Positions 1-6,749 of a stretch of DNA of 7,378 bases are shown here, piece by piece (within the stretch, counting starts at the first letter, position 1; every line of letters starts with the position of its first letter). The translations under genes and the position numbers were made by a program. This DNA comes from Candidatus Eiseniibacteriota bacterium (GTDB lineage Bacteria > JAFGKV01). Under the pieces are notes generated by a model. That model was not told where the DNA came from, ran no database searches, and saw nothing but the letters and a program-made list of their open reading frames with translations. The DNA is taken from the NCBI GenBank assembly GCA_025453925.1, contig JALOPK010000161.1:1-7378 (forward strand), read 5' to 3'.

Positions 1-1813
1 CAGCGAGACGTGCCAGGCTACGATGATCCGGATGGAGCAAGGCATGCTCCGGAAGAGCATGCGAAACGACGATGCGCGAATCGGCAGTGAGGCGGTCGCC
101 GCCGGGCAGCTCGGCACGGGCCTGGATCTCCCATGCGCCCCCGGCGAGCCCCGGGATTTCCACTTCGGGCATGCGGTTTCCCGGCCCCAGCGCGACACGA
201 CGGCTGAAGGCCACAGCCTCGCCCACACTCCTCACCTCGAGTTCCGCCCAGCCCTCTTGCGCGGGTTCCCATCCTGGACTGAACACCTCGACGCCAACGG
301 GAATGGGCTCTCCGCTCGCGTAGGGTTCCTTACTGAAGTGAAGACGCAGTCGGCGGCCGGCGTCCGGAGAGAGCAGCCATCGGAGAACCCTCGGCCACGG
401 ATTGGATGGTTCCGCGGCTCCGGACTCGGCAAGATACCACCGCCACCAGTCCGCTCCCAGCCACGCCAGCACCTGCCCGCGACCTCGGGAATGAACCGCC
501 AATGCCGGGGTGCCGGCCTCCGTCTTCAGGAGTACCGTCGCACCAGGGGACACGCTCACCGGGCCCCCGGGGAAGGTGACCGGCGCATGTCCTGGGTCTC
601 CCAGAGCGGCGACCACGGGGTGGTCTCCGGTCCCGCTGGGAACCAGCCTTCGTTCGGTACCGGGCTCCGGTGCCGCGAGCAATGGGCTGATCGAACCCCA
701 CTCGCCGGCTGAGGGCCACCCGAGGAGGATCACCGCACCTCCCCTGTCCAGCACCTGGATCGCCTCCTCACTCTGCGCAGGGCCTCCCGATTCCCCCCAC
801 TCCCCCACCACCAAGACGTCGGGCAACGAACCGGAAGCCGACGACGCCGTCGTACCGGGGGTCCGCAAGGTGACCTCGAACCCCCCATCCTTCCTGAGTT
901 CACGGGTGATGAACGCCAGATCCCATGCAGGCCGCTCGCTGGCGATGTGCACCTTCCAGAGCGCGGCCCGCACCGCGACGTTAACCAGGGCCTCATTGTT
1001 GGCGGTGCTGCGCTCTCCTTCCAGGGGATCGGCGATCACCCTGATCTCCGCGTTTCCCGGATCGAGCGCCGGACACGCGAGGTCAACCCGCATCGTAGAA
1101 TCAGGTGTCATCGTGATGGGATCCTCCACCACCGGACTGCCGGCCACCTCCAGGAGCACCTTCGCGACGACCGGATGGTCGCTTCCGTTGAGTCGCAGGC
1201 TGACGGTGATGGGGATCTCCTGGTCCGGCATCACCACGGATGGCGCGAGGACATCAGTGATGGCCAGGTCTGCGGCCTCGCCGCCAGCTCCGACGCCGAT
1301 GCACGACACCTCAAGACCAATGAGTTGGGCGTCGGTGACGGGATCAGTCCCCCCCGAACGGCCATCGCTGATGAGTATGATGCGCCGGAGGGAGGGGAGC
1401 ATCGTCGCCGCGGTCCGTATCATGGCCGCAAGGTCGGTGAACTGGCCGTCCAGTACGCCATCCTCCACCCTCCGTGCATCGAGGAGGGTGGGCGCGGAAC
1501 CCGTGACCAGCACCGGGGCATCGGCGCCTCGGGAGGGAAGCGCGCGCAGTCCGCGGGTAGCTCGGCACACGCCGAGGCTGTCCTCGACAGCCATGCTGAG
1601 GCTCCCGTCCACCACGACCGCCCAATCTCGTGCGCGCCGGGCGGGCACAGGCAGCACGGCATCTGCGACCAGGAGGAGTACGAGGGCCAGGGACCCCATG
1701 CGTAGGAACGGCATGACCCCTGCGGTCTGCGGCCACCGGGCGGGGCCTCCGTAGGCCCGCACCAACAACACGCCGCCGCCTGCAGCACCGATGAGCAGAA
1801 GGATCGGAAGCAC
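1..1813 (-). CDS. Membrane-anchored VWA-domain protein with GATase-like domain (BatA-like), 3' end cut off by window edge
   Basis: The minus strand is open without a stop for 604 codons, from GTG at 1813 to the left window edge, so the C-terminus is missing. Two hydrophobic segments (about residues 2-20 and 36-56) precede a VWA domain. Its MIDAS residues are visible: DGSLS at 69-73 (D69, S71, S73), T126 in QFTDL and D150 in ISDG. Residues about 185-280 look like a beta-sandwich. Residues about 286-480 resemble the class I glutamine-amidotransferase-like fold of BatA-type proteins (LPDVLVVGEWG, then RGGAVILLGWP, then GRGQVLAWLGADWWRWYL) but contain no cysteine, so no amidotransferase activity is expected. 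A second beta domain follows (YASGEPIPVGVEV). The domains probably face the periplasm; the ligand is unknown. GTG 1813 is the only start-type codon between the upstream TAG and the first membrane segment. It has no clear SD, so translation may be coupled to the gene 27 bp upstream. ATG 1714 is an alternative but loses the first membrane segment. Confidence 0.88.
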   Translation of the reverse strand, partial: MLPILLLIGAAGGGVLLVRAYGGPARWPQTAGVMPFLRMGSLALVLLLVADAVLPVPARRARDWAVVVDGSLSMAVEDSLGVCRATRGLRALPSRGADAPVLVTGSAPTLLDARRVEDGVLDGQFTDLAAMIRTAATMLPSLRRIILISDGRSGGTDPVTDAQLIGLEVSCIGVGAGGEAADLAITDVLAPSVVMPDQEIPITVSLRLNGSDHPVVAKVLLEVAGSPVVEDPITMTPDSTMRVDLACPALDPGNAEIRVIADPLEGERSTANNEALVNVAVRAALWKVHIASERPAWDLAFITRELRKDGGFEVTLRTPGTTASSASGSLPDVLVVGEWGESGGPAQSEEAIQVLDRGGAVILLGWPSAGEWGSISPLLAAPEPGTERRLVPSGTGDHPVVAALGDPGHAPVTFPGGPVSVSPGATVLLKTEAGTPALAVHSRGRGQVLAWLGADWWRWYLAESGAAEPSNPWPRVLRWLLSPDAGRRLRLHFSKEPYASGEPIPVGVEVFSPGWEPAQEGWAELEVRSVGEAVAFSRRVALGPGNRMPEVEIPGLAGGAWEIQARAELPGGDRLTADSRIVVSHALPEHALLHPDHRSLARLA

Positions 1814-1840
1814 GCGCGGGTATGGGGCGGACTCAGGCGG

Positions 1841-3082
1841 CTACTCGGCCCCGCCTCCTTCCCCCGCGTGGCGTTCCGGGATGGTTCGATCCCAAACTTC
1901 CGTCATCAGCGCGGCCTCCGCGGGAGTGAATTCGATGCCTCTTCGTTCCATGACCCGGGCCGCAGTCAACAGCGCGGAACGCAAGTCAAACTCCTGGTTC
2001 GGCGCGGGCCCCCAACCGAACGAGGGCACGAACTTGGGAGGGAAGCCCCGGGAAAACACGTTGGCAGAGGTCCCGATCACGGTTCCGGTGTTCAGCGTGG
2101 TGTTGATGGCGGTCTTCGCATGATCACCGATGGCGCAGCCCAGGAAAGTGAGACCCGAATCCTCCATCCGTCCGTCTGCCCATACCTTCACATGGCCGTA
2201 GGTGTTCTTCAGATTGGAATTGGTGGTCCCCGCGCCCAGGTTCGTCCAGTTCCCCACGTAGGCGTGACCCAGAAACCCGTGGTGCTGCTTGTTGCCGTAT
2301 CCCAAAAACACCGTTCGTGCGACCTCGCCGCCCACCCGGCACGATGGCCCGATGCTCACGTCGGGCCCTATCTGCGAGAGTGGCTTTACCAGAGTGTCTC
2401 TCGCGAGAAAGGCGGGGCCGGAGATAAGAGAGCCGGTGCCGATCCTCGCGCCACGTTCGATGACCACCGCCCCCTGCCGGGAGTCGATGACAACTCCCGG
2501 ATCCACGACGGCAGCAGGCCCCACATATACCCGGGCGGGGTCGAGCAGGTGGACGCCTGGCATGATGGTGCCCTCATAGATTCCCAGCGGGCGCTGACGG
2601 AGGTCCTCAGCGAGGATGTCCCCACTATGGGAGAGGAGGTCCCACCATCGGCGGAAGAGCCGGGCGTCGGAGGACATCCCCGGCAGATCGAGACCCCGCA
2701 CCCAGTCGGTCACGTGGTCCGGGAAGGGCAGTCGCGGCGGGACATCATCGATTCGGAACGCGGCGACGGCGTCGCCGCACCACAGCGCGAACGGCCCCGG
2801 GATCTCCCGAGCCAGGCGCACCACCGGGCACGCGTCAACGATACGCCCATTGACGAAGAGCGTCTGTCCGCCGCCGGTGAGGATCGGCAACCCGCCCCGC
2901 TCCTGAACCACGGTCTGCATCCAGGGCCTGCACAAGGCCTGGATCTGCGAGTCCGGGAAGGCCTCTTTCACGCGGCTCAGGATCGTGTGGGTTCCCGTGA
3001 CCAGGTCCCAGCAGGGGTGGAGCCATGTGAAAGGAAGCAGTCCCCGCCAGCCGTCATCCTCGAATACGCAGACCGTGGTCAT
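1841..3082 (-). CDS. GlmU-family putative sugar-nucleotidyltransferase / acetyltransferase (divergent GlmU-like)
   Basis: 413 aa. The N-terminal half (about 1-165) matches the divergent GlmU-like family by its opening VCVFEDDGWRGLLPFTWLHP and following segment. It lacks the classical LxAGxGTRM pyrophosphorylase loop, so uridylyltransferase activity is uncertain. The C-terminal half (about 170-345) is a left-handed beta-helix of hexapeptide repeats (VYVGPAAVVDPGVVI, ARIGTGSLI). It carries the family signature GNWTNLGAGTTNSNLKNTYG at 277-296, equivalent to the NIGAGTITCNY acetyltransferase motif of GlmU. H268 in KQHHGFLGHAYVG aligns by eye with the catalytic His of the GlmU acetyltransferase. 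Such proteins are proposed to act in UDP-N-acetylhexosamine or related sugar-nucleotide synthesis in the cytoplasm; the substrate is not established. The ATG lies in an ATGA overlap with the upstream regulator's stop and has a consensus SD (AGGAGG, 4-nt spacer). The gene ends in TAG, in frame with the VWA gene downstream. Confidence 0.9.
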   Translation of the reverse strand: MTTVCVFEDDGWRGLLPFTWLHPCWDLVTGTHTILSRVKEAFPDSQIQALCRPWMQTVVQERGGLPILTGGGQTLFVNGRIVDACPVVRLAREIPGPFALWCGDAVAAFRIDDVPPRLPFPDHVTDWVRGLDLPGMSSDARLFRRWWDLLSHSGDILAEDLRQRPLGIYEGTIMPGVHLLDPARVYVGPAAVVDPGVVIDSRQGAVVIERGARIGTGSLISGPAFLARDTLVKPLSQIGPDVSIGPSCRVGGEVARTVFLGYGNKQHHGFLGHAYVGNWTNLGAGTTNSNLKNTYGHVKVWADGRMEDSGLTFLGCAIGDHAKTAINTTLNTGTVIGTSANVFSRGFPPKFVPSFGWGPAPNQEFDLRSALLTAARVMERRGIEFTPAEAALMTEVWDRTIPERHAGEGGGAE

Positions 3083-4554
3083 CGTACCTCCTGAAGGTTG
3101 AACCGTTGGATCTTGCGATACAGGGTTCGCTCGCCGATCCCCAGCAGCCTCGCTGCCTGCCGGCGATTCCCTCCGGCCTCCCTGAGAGTGTGCTCGATGG
3201 TTTCCCGTTCGACCTGCTCCATGCTGGGAATCACCCTCTCGGGTCGCATGTTGTGGGAAGAAGCCAAAGGCAGTTCGTGCGCGTCCTCGATGACCGAGAC
3301 GGGCACCGACCGCGCCGTCTGGCCGACGAGACCCCGGCGCTCGAGATCCCGCCTCAGATCGGCAACCTCTCGGCGCAAGGCCAGCAAGGCGTCCAGGATC
3401 ACATCCAACGGCAGTTCACCCCGCCGGCCCACTACCGGGAGGCGAGGATTGAAGACGCCCTTGGCGGCGAGGTACTCCTGCACGTCCTCCGTCCGGATCT
3501 CTGTGGGACTCCCCATGACCACGAGACGCTCCACGAAGTTGCGGAGTTCACGGACATTGCCCGGCCACGCGTACGACTCCAGTTGCTCAACGGCCAGCCG
3601 GCTCACCACCGGCGGGTCACGCCCGATCTCCCCGGAGATCTGCCGCACGAAGTGCCAGAAGAGCGGCTCGATGTCCTCGATCCTGTCGCGGAGAGGCGGG
3701 AGTTCAATCCTGACGACGCAGATCCGGAAGTACAGATCCTGTCTGAACCTTCCGGCGTCCACTTCATGGGCCAGGTTTCGATTGGTCGCCGCGACGACGC
3801 GGGCGTCTGATCTCACGAGCGAGGAACCGCCGACCCGCATGAACTCCTTCTCCTCCAGCACGCGGAGAAGCTTCACCTGTGTCGCTGCGGTCATCTCGCC
3901 GATCTCGTCCAGGAAGACCGTCCCGCCGTGGGCAAGCTCAAACATGCCCTGCCTCCGGGCAGCGGCTCCCGTGAATGACCCCCGTTCGTGCCCGAAAAGC
4001 TCGCTCTCAAGGACTCCCTCGGCCAACGCGGCGCAGTTGACCACGACGAATGGCCCCTCGGCCCTCTTGCTGTTCCGGTGTACCGCCCTGGCAACCAGTT
4101 CCTTGCCGGTCCCACTCTCCCCCTCGATGAGTACGGTCACGGGGGTGGGCGCGGCCTGAAGAATGAGTTCGGCGATACGGAGCAGGCTGGTTGAGTGGCC
4201 GATGAGACCGGTCCGCTCCAGGATGCGCCGGCGGTGAACGCGGGCGAACACCTCCGCCGCGAACCGCTCATCGTCGGCGTCGAGGGAGAGCCCGCCCGCG
4301 GCATCATCTCCCGCGATCGTGAGGATCTCAGGGGGCCTTTCCCGCATGGCGAGGCGCCGCCGGAGCACGGTTTCCGCGTTGGGGGCAAGACGTGCATCGA
4401 GTATGATCAGGTCCGCCGGATCACGGACACGAAGCCAGAGATCGCTGGGGGATGCCGCCCGCTCGACGGAGAACGATCGGAGTGCGCGAACCAGCCGTTC
4501 GGCAAGGTCATCGTCATCGGATGCGACCACTATGATGGGGGGCCTCTCGGCCAT
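3079..4554 (-). CDS. Sigma-54-dependent Fis-family regulator with degenerate receiver-like N-terminus
   Basis: 491 aa from ATG 4554, chosen because the minus strand reads GAGGTGGTGATG there and the receiver-like fold starts at once. An in-frame ATG at 4647 would add 31 unlikely residues. Residues 6-110 look like a receiver: acidic DDDD at 13-16, candidate phospho-acceptor D53 in IILDARL, T79. The conserved lysine is missing; no lysine occurs before K151. The AAA+ domain (about 115-345) has Walker A GESGTGK (145-151), a GSFTGA loop (192-197; Ser replaces the usual Ala, with the sigma-54-contacting F and T kept), Walker B FLDE (214-217), arginine-finger candidates R271 and R277, and sensor II WPGNVREL (330-337). 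A charged, probably coiled-coil linker (380-406) leads to a Fis-type HTH (about 448-486: GGNRRQAARLLGIGERTLYR). It would remodel sigma-54 RNA polymerase at distant promoters; targets are unknown. It leads the operon with the GlmU-like and VWA genes, so it may control them or itself. Confidence 0.95.
   Translation of the reverse strand: MAERPPIIVVASDDDDLAERLVRALRSFSVERAASPSDLWLRVRDPADLIILDARLAPNAETVLRRRLAMRERPPEILTIAGDDAAGGLSLDADDERFAAEVFARVHRRRILERTGLIGHSTSLLRIAELILQAAPTPVTVLIEGESGTGKELVARAVHRNSKRAEGPFVVVNCAALAEGVLESELFGHERGSFTGAAARRQGMFELAHGGTVFLDEIGEMTAATQVKLLRVLEEKEFMRVGGSSLVRSDARVVAATNRNLAHEVDAGRFRQDLYFRICVVRIELPPLRDRIEDIEPLFWHFVRQISGEIGRDPPVVSRLAVEQLESYAWPGNVRELRNFVERLVVMGSPTEIRTEDVQEYLAAKGVFNPRLPVVGRRGELPLDVILDALLALRREVADLRRDLERRGLVGQTARSVPVSVIEDAHELPLASSHNMRPERVIPSMEQVERETIEHTLREAGGNRRQAARLLGIGERTLYRKIQRFNLQEVR
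3087..3092 (-). promoter_or_regulatory. Ribosome binding site of the GlmU-like gene
   Basis: The minus strand reads AGGAGG, then TACG, then ATG. This consensus SD lies inside the last codons of the regulator gene and fixes the GlmU-like start at 3082. Together with the ATGA overlap it indicates translational coupling in one transcript. Confidence 0.75.
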
Positions 4555-4654
4555 CACCACCTCGGTTCTCGTTGAAGGGGAGTCGGGGTCCTGCGTCACT
4601 CCCGATGCAACTAATCCTCCCCCCGGTGCGCGAGGCAAGTCCCGCATGGATCGC

Positions 4655-4674
4655 GGCCTCGGTCAGTGGAGGCC
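4655..4674. repeat. Small inverted repeat (6-bp stem)
   Basis: GGCCTC (4655-4660) and GAGGCC (4669-4674) are perfect inverted complements around an 8-nt loop GGTCAGTG. It sits 3 bp before the larger hairpin in the divergent region. A 6-bp stem can arise by chance in DNA this GC-rich, so function is uncertain. Confidence 0.45.
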
Positions 4675-4677
4675 CCC

Positions 4678-4725
4678 TTCCCGCGGCGGTGACGCCTGCC
4701 CGGCACGGGGCACCGCCGCGGCGAA
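4678..4725. repeat. Strong GC-rich inverted repeat / hairpin between divergent genes
   Basis: CCGCGGCGGTG (4681-4691) and CACCGCCGCGG (4711-4721) are perfect 11-bp inverted complements, with a 19-nt spacer. Skipping C4722, pairing extends three more bases (TTC 4678-4680 with GAA 4723-4725). The spacer can form a competing stem, TGCCC (4697-4701) with GGGCA (4708-4712). There is no T-run on either side, so it does not look like an intrinsic terminator. It could be a dyad operator, for instance for the adjacent Fis-family regulator, or a structured 5' leader of either transcript. The structure is seen; the role is inference. Confidence 0.7.
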
Positions 4726-4744
4726 TGGCCGGATCGTTTCGTTC

Positions 4745-4773
4745 TTGCGGCACGGTGGCGAGTGGAATAAACT
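4745..4773 (+). promoter_or_regulatory. selB: Candidate sigma-70-like promoter for selB (weak)
   Basis: TTGCGG (4745-4750) and TAAACT (4768-4773) are separated by 17 bp, matching TTGACA/TATAAT at 3 and 4 of 6 positions. It lies in the AT-richer island about 40 bp before the selB ATG, which is a sensible place for a start site. The match is poor enough that it could be chance. Confidence 0.3.
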
Positions 4774-4801
4774 GATACACCATTGCAGTGCGAACCTCAT
4801 C

Positions 4802-4810
4802 AAGGAAGGG
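4802..4810 (+). promoter_or_regulatory. selB: Ribosome binding site of selB
   Basis: AAGGAAGGG lies 2 nt before ATG 4813, with the AAGGA core 6 nt away. It supports the start at 4813 over an in-frame ATG at 4783, which would add ten residues ahead of the conserved SelB N-terminus. Confidence 0.65.
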
Positions 4811-4812
4811 TC

Positions 4813-6732
4813 ATGATCATCGGCACCGCGGGGCACATCGACCACGGAAAATCGACGCTGGTCACCGCGCTCACGGGTATCAACCCCGATCGGCTGAAGG
4901 AGGAACAGCTCCGCGGCATCACGATAGACCTTGGGTTTGCGCATCTCGCATTGCCGGGAGGCGCGGTCGCAGGGATCGTTGACGTGCCCGGGCACGAGCG
5001 TCTGGTGCACAATATGCTGGCGGGTGCGGGTGGGATGGATCTGGCGATGGTCGTGGTCGCCGGGGATGAAGGAGTCAAGCCCCAGACCATCGAACATGTG
5101 GAGATCCTCGACCTCCTGGGCATCCCCTCGGGCATCGGGGTGATCACCAAAACCGACCTCGTCGGCCCCGACGAGCGGGCAGTCGCCCGACTGGAACTTG
5201 AGGAGCTTTTGGACGGCACGTCCCTGGCCGGATCCCCCATCGTTGAGGTATCGGCAACAACCGGCGATGGAATCGCCGAGCTGCAATCCCTCCTTGCGGA
5301 CCTCGCCGCGCGCCACGCCGAGCGGCCGGTCCACCGCCCGTTCAGGCTCCCCCTCGACCGCGTCTTCACGCTCCAGGGATTCGGCACCGTGGTAACGGGC
5401 ACCGCCACGGCGGGCAGGGTGGCGGTGGGACAAAGCCTCGATGTCGTTCCCACGGGTGAGGAAGTACGGGTACGGAGCATCGAAGTGCACGGCGCCCGAC
5501 GTGATGAGGCGCGAGCCGGAGAACGGGTTGCTCTGAACATCGCGGGCAGGAAGCTGCACTGCGAACGCGGATTCGCTCTAACTGAACCGGGGGTATTTAG
5601 GGGAACCGACTGCCTTGACTGCCGCGTTCGCATGTTGCGAGCCGCCTCAGCCAAGCGGCATCGCAGCCTCACCTGTCGCGTCTTCCTCGGCACGGCGGAG
5701 GTCCTCGCCCGCATCGTGCCGCTTGAGGACGGCGTGCTTACCCGGCGAGGCGAGGGCTATGTTCAGATCCGCGCCAGGGAGCCGATCCCTGCGGCGAGGG
5801 GAGACCGTTTTGTCCTGCGGTCCGAGGATGACCAGGCCACCCTTGGCGGCGGTATTGTGATAGACGCGTTCACCTCGCGCCATGGCCCGCGGCGCGGAGC
5901 CACCGCGCGGGCGCTCATGGCCCTTGACCGCGTACCCGATGAGGTGGCGTTCGGGGCGTTCCTGGCCACGCGGCCTGAAGGATCAACGCTTCTCGATATG
6001 GCGAGATTGCTCAACCTCACTTCTTCCAGCCTCGGCGAGCTGGCCTCTGCTGCGCGGGCCGCGGGAACCGCAGTGATCAGCGCAGATGGTGCCCGGCACC
6101 TTGCACGGTCGACTGTGGAGCGGCTCTCGGGGGCGATCGTGGACGCGGTGGCTGAGTTTCATCAAGCGAATCCAATGAAACCGGCAATGCCTGTTTCGGA
6201 GCTACGGAGTAGATTCGAGCCGCGGCTTCTTTCCGCGGTGGAGACGGCGCTTGGCACGCTGCAGGCGGCCGGCGTGATGATCGTGGAAGGCGGGGCGCTA
6301 CGGCACCGGGATCATGCGGTGGCGTTCGACGAAGTTCGGGAGCGGACGCGGCAGAGCGTGATGAGTCTGTACGAACACGCCGGCCTCCAACCACCCGCGA
6401 GAAACGACGTCGCATCAGCCCTGGCCTCGCAGGGTCTCTCGGACGTGCCCAAGGTCCTGGATTCCCTGCTCGAGACCGGCGACCTCGTGGCTTTGAGTCA
6501 TGAGCTGCTGGTCCCGGCACAGGTTATCGAGGCCGCCCGGTCGCGCCTCCTACCCTACCTGCGCGCACCTGATGGTGTCTCGGTCGGCCAGGCGCGGGAA
6601 ATCCTCGGGACGACCAGGAAGTACGCCGTGCCGTTGTTTGAGCTATTTGACAGACAGGGTTTTACCGTACGCCGGGGTGATGTGAGGATCCTTTCCCCGG
6701 CGTGGGGTGTTTCACGTCACGATGCGTCGTGA
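4813..6732 (+). CDS. selB: Selenocysteine-specific translation elongation factor SelB
   Basis: 639 aa, full length for the family. SelB is a GTPase that carries selenocysteyl-tRNA(Sec) to ribosomes paused at UGA codons with a SECIS hairpin. The EF-Tu-like G domain (about 1-172) shows G1 GHIDHGKS (7-14), the switch region RGITIDLGFA (34-43), G3 DVPGHE (57-62), G4 TKTD (112-115) and G5 SAT (147-149). Domain II (about 176-262) has the family's LPLDRVFTLQGFGTVVTGT segment, including the conserved D182-R183 pair. Domain III is about 263-350. The rest (about 365-639) forms the C-terminal winged helices that bind SECIS RNA. All four cysteines lie at 250-288, including a CxxC at 267-270. Its presence implies at least one selenoprotein in the genome. 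No selA, selD or tRNA-Sec is visible in the window. The gene is divergent from the sigma-54 regulator and is followed after 17 bp by a second AAA+ activator, probably on the same transcript. Confidence 0.96.
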   Translation: MIIGTAGHIDHGKSTLVTALTGINPDRLKEEQLRGITIDLGFAHLALPGGAVAGIVDVPGHERLVHNMLAGAGGMDLAMVVVAGDEGVKPQTIEHVEILDLLGIPSGIGVITKTDLVGPDERAVARLELEELLDGTSLAGSPIVEVSATTGDGIAELQSLLADLAARHAERPVHRPFRLPLDRVFTLQGFGTVVTGTATAGRVAVGQSLDVVPTGEEVRVRSIEVHGARRDEARAGERVALNIAGRKLHCERGFALTEPGVFRGTDCLDCRVRMLRAASAKRHRSLTCRVFLGTAEVLARIVPLEDGVLTRRGEGYVQIRAREPIPAARGDRFVLRSEDDQATLGGGIVIDAFTSRHGPRRGATARALMALDRVPDEVAFGAFLATRPEGSTLLDMARLLNLTSSSLGELASAARAAGTAVISADGARHLARSTVERLSGAIVDAVAEFHQANPMKPAMPVSELRSRFEPRLLSAVETALGTLQAAGVMIVEGGALRHRDHAVAFDEVRERTRQSVMSLYEHAGLQPPARNDVASALASQGLSDVPKVLDSLLETGDLVALSHELLVPAQVIEAARSRLLPYLRAPDGVSVGQAREILGTTRKYAVPLFELFDRQGFTVRRGDVRILSPAWGVSRHDAS

Positions 6733-6737
6733 GGTCG

Positions 6738-6743
6738 GGGAGG
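6738..6743 (+). promoter_or_regulatory. Ribosome binding site for the upstream start of the second activator
   Basis: GGGAGG lies 6 nt before ATG 6750, in the 17-bp gap after selB. It supports 6750 as a start and suggests co-transcription with selB. Confidence 0.55.
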
Positions 6744-6749
6744 CGTGCC

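Larger units (their letters stand above)
4555..4812. other. Divergent intergenic control region
   Basis: 258 bp between the starts of the minus-strand sigma-54 regulator and plus-strand selB. No convincing gene or tRNA was found in it. It contains two hairpins (4655-4674 and 4678-4725) and an AT-richer island at about 4760-4790, unlike the very GC-rich surroundings, where promoters for one or both directions may lie. I saw no convincing sigma-54 -24/-12 element (GG-N10-GC in a TGGC...TTGC context) on either strand, so the regulator's autoregulation is not supported by a visible promoter. Confidence 0.7.

Noticed and set aside
34-62. Two overlapping hairpins (GGAGCA/TGCTCC and GCATGCTC/GAGCATGC) inside the VWA gene
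   Set aside because: They lie within coding sequence where HAL...EHALL residues reuse similar codons; an 8-bp stem is expected by chance in a GC-rich window of this length.
730-996. Apparent frameshift in the VWA gene near a C-rich run (about 790-807)
   Set aside because: A first reading with one base too few gave a stop. Recounting the six-C and five-C runs restores a single uninterrupted frame of 604 codons to the window edge.
510-1754. A 414-codon open frame on the plus strand opposite the VWA gene
   Set aside because: The product is rich in Ser, Arg, Pro and Thr with no recognisable motif, while the opposite strand encodes intact MIDAS and GATase-like motifs. It is a GC-driven antisense shadow.
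1876-1895. T-arm-like motif (GGTTCGATCCC) suggesting a tRNA
   Set aside because: It lies inside the conserved coding region of the GlmU-like gene and I could not build an acceptor stem or anticodon arm around it.
1868-3094. A 408-codon open frame on the plus strand opposite the GlmU-like gene
   Set aside because: No family motif is visible, and its limits mirror the minus-strand gene, which has a clear hexapeptide beta-helix and a consensus SD.
3098-4159. A 353-codon plus-strand frame opposite the sigma-54 regulator
   Set aside because: Ser/Arg-rich product without motifs; the real coding strand carries Walker A, Walker B, GSFTGA and HTH motifs.
4663-5714. Long minus-strand frames opposite selB
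   Set aside because: They are complementary to the highly conserved SelB G domain and show no motif of their own.
6730-6732. The selB TGA stop as a possible selenocysteine codon
   Set aside because: Reading on gives only a few residues before the next stop in that frame, and SelB is already full length.
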